A DNA stretch of 64,000 nucleotides from Choristoneura fumiferana (taxonomy: Eukaryota; Arthropoda; Insecta; Lepidoptera; Tortricidae): the NCBI RefSeq assembly GCF_025370935.1, contig NC_133485.1, forward strand, positions 6,894,554 to 6,958,553, given 5' to 3'. Made by a program: the position numbers and the translations under genes. This document shows, in pieces, positions 58,237 to 64,000 of this stretch. Position 1 is the first letter of the stretch. Every line of letters begins with the position of its first letter. The notes beneath the pieces were generated by a model. The model did no database searches. It was given only the letters and a program-made list of their open reading frames with translations, and was not told the origin of the DNA.

Positions 58237-61193
58237 AATAATAGGAAACAACAATAATTGACTGTCTTATCTGTAGCTAGCTACATATTAGTAATATGTG
58301 CTCCACGCTCCGTTGCACTGCTTGAAATTTTTCTGTAATGAAACTAAGCAATATCATTTGACGCAGAAGCTTGTCTTTTTCCATCGTCTAGAACATTTTA
58401 CTGAAGGCTTTTTGAAATATTTTTCTTTAAAAGCTACATATCTCAACTTTACTTGAGTGAATGCACACTGAGTGTAAAAAATTACAATAGTCACTAGTAC
58501 CTATATTAGTACAAAGTGCGTTGAAAACAGGCCACCCAAAACAAAGGCTGCAAGCTGAAGTCTTTCAATAAACCTTAAGTGTGAATATAAAAGGTATAAT
58601 AGCTCCCTGGGGACGTTTACTACCACCACTTACTACCTCTAATGGATCATGTGCACTTTATTGTCGAAAATTGCATTTGCTAGATGAAATTCTTCCGCAC
58701 TGTGTTTTATGAGCCGGGTTGGGTTTGAGAGGCCCAAGTTGCTTATGGTATTCAATTGTTGTCAGAGTTGTACGTACAAGAATAAACAGAGGTAGAAGAT
58801 ACTAAAATGTTTTACTGTGGAACTCAGTTTAAATGCTGAAAGTAATGTTTATAAATTACTCAAATTAAGGTATGATGGTATTTTTTTTCTCTTGTTTACA
58901 TAAATATTAACTTACTACAAAATTTAATCATTAATAAGTAATTATTAAGTATTTTTTTAGTGTATTATTGTTTTTTTGTATTATTGATTTATTTTGATTT
59001 GTCCTGTGTTATGTTGTATTAATAAATAAAATAACAAGCTTACTTACTACATAAATATGTTAATACTATATTATTCAACACAAATATAATTAAGAAAGAA
59101 ATAAAGCATGTTGAGTAAATCTAATTTAATATTTGTTGAACTAAATTGCTCTATTATAATTATTATGTTTGTATGTAAAATTCATAGAACTACTCAACCG
59201 ACTTTCTTACCCACAACTATTCCATATAAACATAGGCTATTTTTTCCCAAGATGGTACAGTTACCATCAAACATAAAAATTTGTGAGTAACAGCTGCTCT
59301 CTTAACACACTTGTATAAGTCACGTAAGAGGATTGTGGTAAATATAGTTGAACGATCGAAGTGTATCCGTGAAGAAAAAGAGTAAAATAAATCTAAGTCA
59401 CAAATAATTTACCTATCGAAAACTTCACTCTGTTTTAAGCCTGAATCGGACGAAGTGTTCAACCCACTTTCATTTTCACGAAGTTCTTGCATTCAAAATG
59501 TCTATTTCCTTACATTATTGTTACTCCTACTTCAAAATCGGGGATTTCTATTCATCTTTGATTAATTCCACAACTTTGTGAACCGCAACCGCTTTTATGT
59601 ATATTATAAACATTATTTTTAGCCCAAGTTAAATATGAAATTCAATTTCCCTTTAACATCGACAATATCTCCCACCTTATATAAGTACTTGCCCCTTTAT
59701 TTATAAAACGTTATCATATTTCACTCGTCACATCTTTTTATCAAATGGAAATCAAAAATAACACGGTGTATTTTTAATTTCCGTTAACTTTAAGGGAACA
59801 TTCAACAGGTCAAATGAAGTTAATTTTTCCAAGACATCTAATCAACTGCTTAACTGTTTTTTCAAACATAATTAAAGATCCATTATATTGCATAATTCAA
59901 TTTATTTGATTTTTCCATTTTTATTCGACAAATGAAGTTAATTTTTTAATGGTCTAGCAAGTCATTATGCACAGTAAAATAGTGCAAGTGTTTTTAATTC
60001 ACAAATATTTAGACAAATAAGATTAAAAAGTGAGTTTTTTTAAGCCTTCCTCATCAAATGTCAGTCGTCAAGTTTGTAAATTTTACAATTTGACCTTTAA
60101 TCGTCAAATGACCAAGTTTGTAAATTTTACAATTTGACCTTTAAAAATGACCGTGAAGATTTATTTGTACGAAAAAAAAATATTTTCTCATGTTCTACCC
60201 AAAAGTGATCCCCTATTCAGGAATCCATTTTTCTTTGTCAATGTACAGAAATCAGAAATAACCATTTTAAATTAAGTACCTAGCATAAAAAGACCAGACC
60301 CTTATTTTAATGCTAATGACTAGTTAAATACCTCGTAATCAATTGTGTTGGCGCATCGTAGCTTAACTGACCGGAGACTAAGCCGGCCGTCACCAAAATT
60401 TGTCCTACCTAATTTCACAGCTTACCCCTTATACGAGCCATTAAATTCACTTACAATTAGACCAAGGATATCCGAGGGATCTTCACATATCATTAACTTT
60501 TTACACAGAAACGCGTCCCTGACAAATTCCTTTTAAAACTGGCCGCCGGCCAGGGTTTCGGCATTAGGACGAAAGTGGTTTTTGTTCAATTGACATGAGC
60601 GTTTTAGTTGGTATTCATGTAGACAATCTGTGTAATTTTTCAGAGCTTTGTGTTTTTGATTTTAATTAGACAGAGATCCTACATGAACTCGGATGTCACT
60701 TTACACGACGTCCATTGAGAGCCCAAATAATCTGTGTATAAGTAATTCTATATCGCAGTTTACTCTTAATCATAGTAGGAATAAAATTACAACAACCCAT
60801 AGGTAAGTTCCTACTATAAAAAAAGTTGTGTAAGAACAACCATCAGTGCAACAAATGATTAAAATAAATTATTATAATGCACATACTCGGAAATTGGCTA
60901 GTTCTATGGGTCGTCAAACGTGACAAATTAGTAAAAACTTGCACGCAAGACAATTTTTTTATCGGTTGGAAGTCTTGTATCAGGTCCGAGATCATCTCAA
61001 TATTGACTTCAGGCTGTGTGAGTCATTAATTTTGTCTGGCTCGTTCCAAGTCTCTTCTGTAACGTGTCCAGAATGCTTGTGTTCGTTTCCGTTTCTCAAT
61101 CCCTCCTAGAACGCACGTGTTACCATACCTCGACGAAGTTATCTTCTGAGGATGGATGCCAGACACTCGTTACACCTAGCTGGCCTGCTCTTA
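58237..61193. other. AT-rich region, no gene seen
   Basis: Includes a two-unit direct repeat of 32 nt at 60,069-60,100 and 60,113-60,144 (CAAGTTTGTAAATTTTACAA core). Nothing coding recognised. Confidence 0.55.
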
Positions 61194-61335
61194 TAATAAT
61201 AATAATGTTTATTTGTCAAAATGGGTGTACAAAAATGGTCTTAAGCTATGAATACATTGGCGTTGTGTACTTCCAGCGACCACAGTATTTGTTTGGGGGG
61301 GTTATCATTTCCCAGCGCGTGGTCAGGTCTGCCAC
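61194..61335 (-). mobile_element. LINE 3' end with ATT-repeat tail
   Basis: TAATAATAATAATGTTTATT then TGTCAAAATGGGTGTAC, the complement of a 3' UTR ending AATAAACATTATTATTA. It ends where the next LINE fragment begins. Confidence 0.5.
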
Positions 61336-61339
61336 GTGA

Positions 61340-61620
61340 TTGATTTTTCCTAAGCACTTTACGGCTGCCTTTTGTGGGCGCTTTCGCTTCCGCAGTGGGC
61401 GGGGTACATTGCTCGCAGGACTGATGGCCGATGGGGTCAGAAGGTTCTTGAATGGCGTCCGCGGACTGGGAGACGAGTTGTCGGTAGGCCTCCAACAAGA
61501 TGGAGCGACCACCTGGTTAAGATCGCGGGATCGCGCTGGATGCGGAAAGCACAAGACCGGTCTGAGTGGCGAGCCTTGGGGAGGGCAGTGGACGTCTTTC
61601 GGCTGACATGATGATGATGA
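61340..61620 (+). pseudogene. LINE C-terminal domain with TGA-repeat tail
   Basis: Frame 61,372-61,611: WAGYIARRTDGRWGQKVLEW, then GRPPTRWSDHLVKIAGSRWM and AQDRSEWRALGRAVDVF, then stop and ATGATGATGATGATG. This is the longest of the four C-terminal fragments of this LINE type, with the W-GHIAR-like motif upstream. Confidence 0.82.
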
Positions 61621-61744
61621 TGATTGTGTAACAAGTGGAGCTGTCGTGTAGCTCATATATGGCCTCTGCAGAAAATCAGTGTTGCTGCACCCACTGTGTA
61701 GCAACACATGCTGAGTAGAGACCCTTTTTCGGTGACTACTGGTG

Positions 61745-61845
61745 TCACCACCTTTACGATGTATTTTATTGTTTTATTGTGTTTGGTGGTGTTACTATTC
61801 GGGCCGTTAATAAACCATTATTCTTTCTTTCTTTCTTTCTTTCTT
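61745..61845 (+). mobile_element. LINE 3' end with (TTTC)n tail
   Basis: TTTTATTGTGTTTGGTGG, GTTAATAAACCATTATTC, then (TTTC)n at 61,821-61,845. A typical LINE 3' UTR with polyadenylation-like AATAAA. Confidence 0.55.
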
Positions 61846-63589
61846 ACAATGTAATAATATCTTAATATAATGTTGCTTTTGAACAGATGTGTTTTTTTTT
61901 GTGAGGAATATGTACGAAGTTATTTGAAACTAGTATATTTTTTTTATTTACAAGTCACTTGAGGTGATGTTTCAGTAGTAGTACTCATTTCGTTTTCCTT
62001 TTTACATTTGAATTACAACTATAAAATCCTTTAAGCTAACAAAACAAAGACGTTCGAAAAAAGCCTGCCTGTATGCTTTCAGTTCAGAGAATACGAAAAC
62101 CACGCTATTTTATATTTATTATTGGCTCGGAACAGCCCGAGACTTGGCAGGATTTCTTGGCAAGATATTGTTATGTATAGAATTTTTAATACACAAGATC
62201 AATTTATTAGTGTGCTTGGATGACTTAGCTAATAAATTACAAGGCTTGGCAAACCAGTGAGGAACTGTTTCACTATGAGATTCCGATTATTGAAGTTGTT
62301 TATAACGACAATAACTGTTGAGATGTCGTAAGAGCTCTTATGGGTGTCTCGTACTTACCAGTATATGCTTTGAACAGAGAAAAACGCCAGGGCTCATTAC
62401 AGCAAATTCGTGATTTTAAGATGTTTTTCTTTATAGTAATATTCTTTATAGTAAGGTTATGTTGTTAAAACTTAATATTTCTGTTCCAATGAAGAACATC
62501 CTGTAGGTTTTGATGTATGGGTTTGTAACCCACGGCTTTTCTATGAAAATGTACTTCCAAAGGGTACCTACATCCTTTTGAGCGCGTGGTTTTTGAATAT
62601 TGCTAGATTTTATATTAATCTCGACTCGATACCGTCAGTAATAGATTTATGGCGAAAGATAGATGCACGCATACACAGATATAACGAATTATTCTGTAAA
62701 GGTTCAATTTTTCCTTTTGAGGTACAGAGCCCTAAAAACGAGGCAGCAAGTCAAGTAGTCAAGTAGAATTTAGATACTGCCATCTGCAAATAAATAACTT
62801 ATTTAGATGGATTACGTGACTGTAGCATTAAGTTATATCTTATTATATCTTAATCATGCTCTTTTTTATTATTTATTAATTAATTTAAGAAAAAATACAA
62901 TTAATCATGTATCGCATCGTATTTATATATATATATATATATATATATACTATTGCGGAATGCAGCATCGATACAAACCGTGATGCGGATATATATACCA
63001 TTGCCATTGAGATTGAGAGTTTGGCAATGTAGAAGTATGTTTCGGGCATTAAAACCTTGAGTTGAACATGCCTGAACCTCAAGACCCACTGCAGTCTTGC
63101 AAGTAAACACAATCGCATTTTGCGATCACCATTTGAAATATAGGAACGTTAGATATCAAGCCTACTAGTTTTTGCAAACTGCTTAGTTAGAACCAAACAC
63201 CATTGAAAAATTCATGCGCTTCAATGTAGCACGTATAAAATCGTTTTAAAGTTTAATAACGATAGATGACACCTTTACAACGTATTTTTACTCGTATTTC
63301 TTACGACCTCAGAATTCGCTGTCACTGTACCACTTATTGCAATTGATTAACATCAATAGGGACAAACAAACAGTGACCTCCTAATCGACATTTCAGATTT
63401 ACGAGTTCCGCTGCGAAGCGATGGATTAAAAAGGACAACAAGAGAGAAATATATGTCTTTATTCCAATGCGACGCGCCATGAATGTGGATGCGAAAAATG
63501 AACTGGAATTCTAGGGTTATAACAGCTATTCACCGATTCAACGGGGTATCATGTTTGTCCTTATCCCGCAGGAAGCGTTGAAGAGAGAA
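61846..63589. other. AT-rich region with (TA)n microsatellite
   Basis: (TA)n at 62,924-62,949. No gene seen. Confidence 0.6.
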
Positions 63590-63990
63590 AAAAACCGGCC
63601 AAGAGTGTGTCGGACACGCCCAAAATAGGGTTCCGTAGCCATTACGAAAAAAATAAGTAATATTTTTTTCAGGATTTCGTATTTTATACGGAATCTTCCA
63701 TGTTTAGGTATATTTTATACCTTAGGCTGCTATTTAAGATAAAACTACTAATAATTCTCTAGCAAACTTAGCCGTTATAGTTTTCCTTGAAAGTTTGATA
63801 TACTTACTACCATCCTGAATTTTTTTAAATCGATTTTTATGAAAATTTGCAGTTTAATCAATGAATTATCCAACGATACCCCACACTATAGGGTTGGATG
63901 AGAAAAAAAAATCACTCCCGCTTTACGTCTATGGAAGGTACCATAAAAAAAAAAATTTTTTCGGCATAGTTTACAGATATATCCGTGCAA
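63590..63990 (-). repeat. GGTTCCGTAGCC-family repeat, copy 5, inverted
   Basis: AAACCGGCCAAGAGTGTGTC, GGACACGCCCAAAATAGGG, TTCCGTAGCCATTACG, then ACCCCACACTATAGGGTTGG. Only copy on the minus strand. It extends near the window end. Confidence 0.82.
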
Positions 63991-64000
63991 AATTAGCAAC

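Noticed and set aside
61246..61707. 153-codon minus-strand frame
   Set aside because: Antisense shadow of the LINE C-terminal fragment on the plus strand.

Overview
The window looks like insect DNA, most likely from a moth or butterfly (Lepidoptera). It is AT-rich, mostly non-coding, and studded with short repeats that I recognise from lepidopteran genomes: a GGTTCCGTAGCC repeat, tRNA-derived SINE pieces, LINE 3' ends running into TGATGA or ATTGT tails, and TA-flanked palindromic MITEs. The species assignment is an inference from repeat style only. I see no convincing multi-exon host protein gene anywhere in the 64 kb.

Region 1-11,195 is dominated by a DIRS-type tyrosine-recombinase retrotransposon on the minus strand. 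The nearly complete copy spans about 3,979-9,807. In transcription order it has a left inverted terminal repeat, a two-exon gag with a 671-nt intron, an RT / RNase H / methyltransferase-like pol broken by two single-base frameshifts at homopolymers, a tyrosine recombinase with its R-HxxR-W-Y residues, an internal complementary region (ICR), and a right terminal repeat cut off by the contig edge. Positions 1-3,878 are a roughly 99% identical second copy of 7,321-11,195. They include about 1.4 kb of non-transposon flank and stop abruptly at a 100-N gap. The simplest reading is a retained second haplotype or false duplication in the assembly, not two insertions.

Region 11,196-64,000 is a graveyard of small mobile-element pieces in otherwise featureless AT-rich DNA. 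Notable items are: a large inverted repeat (14,202-15,053 against 17,148-17,742) with a nested 124-bp palindrome and a decayed LINE RT between its arms; at least four LINE C-terminal fragments whose stop codon leads into a TGA microsatellite; further LINE C-termini at 25.2 and 27.6 kb; two tRNA-type SINEs; several palindromic MITEs; three tandem 32-bp palindromic units at 26.2 kb; and five copies of the GGTTCCGTAGCC repeat.

The best non-DIRS coding candidate is a THAP zinc-finger exon at 57,635-57,937. It ends near a strong splice donor and lies between two perfect 15-bp inverted repeats (57,398 and 58,222), which suggests a P-element-like transposon remnant. The DIRS genes form one retrotransposition module: Gag packages the RNA, RT/RNase H make cDNA, and the recombinase integrates a circle whose formation is thought to depend on ICR-terminal repeat pairing. 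The rest of the window shows no evident functional links between features.
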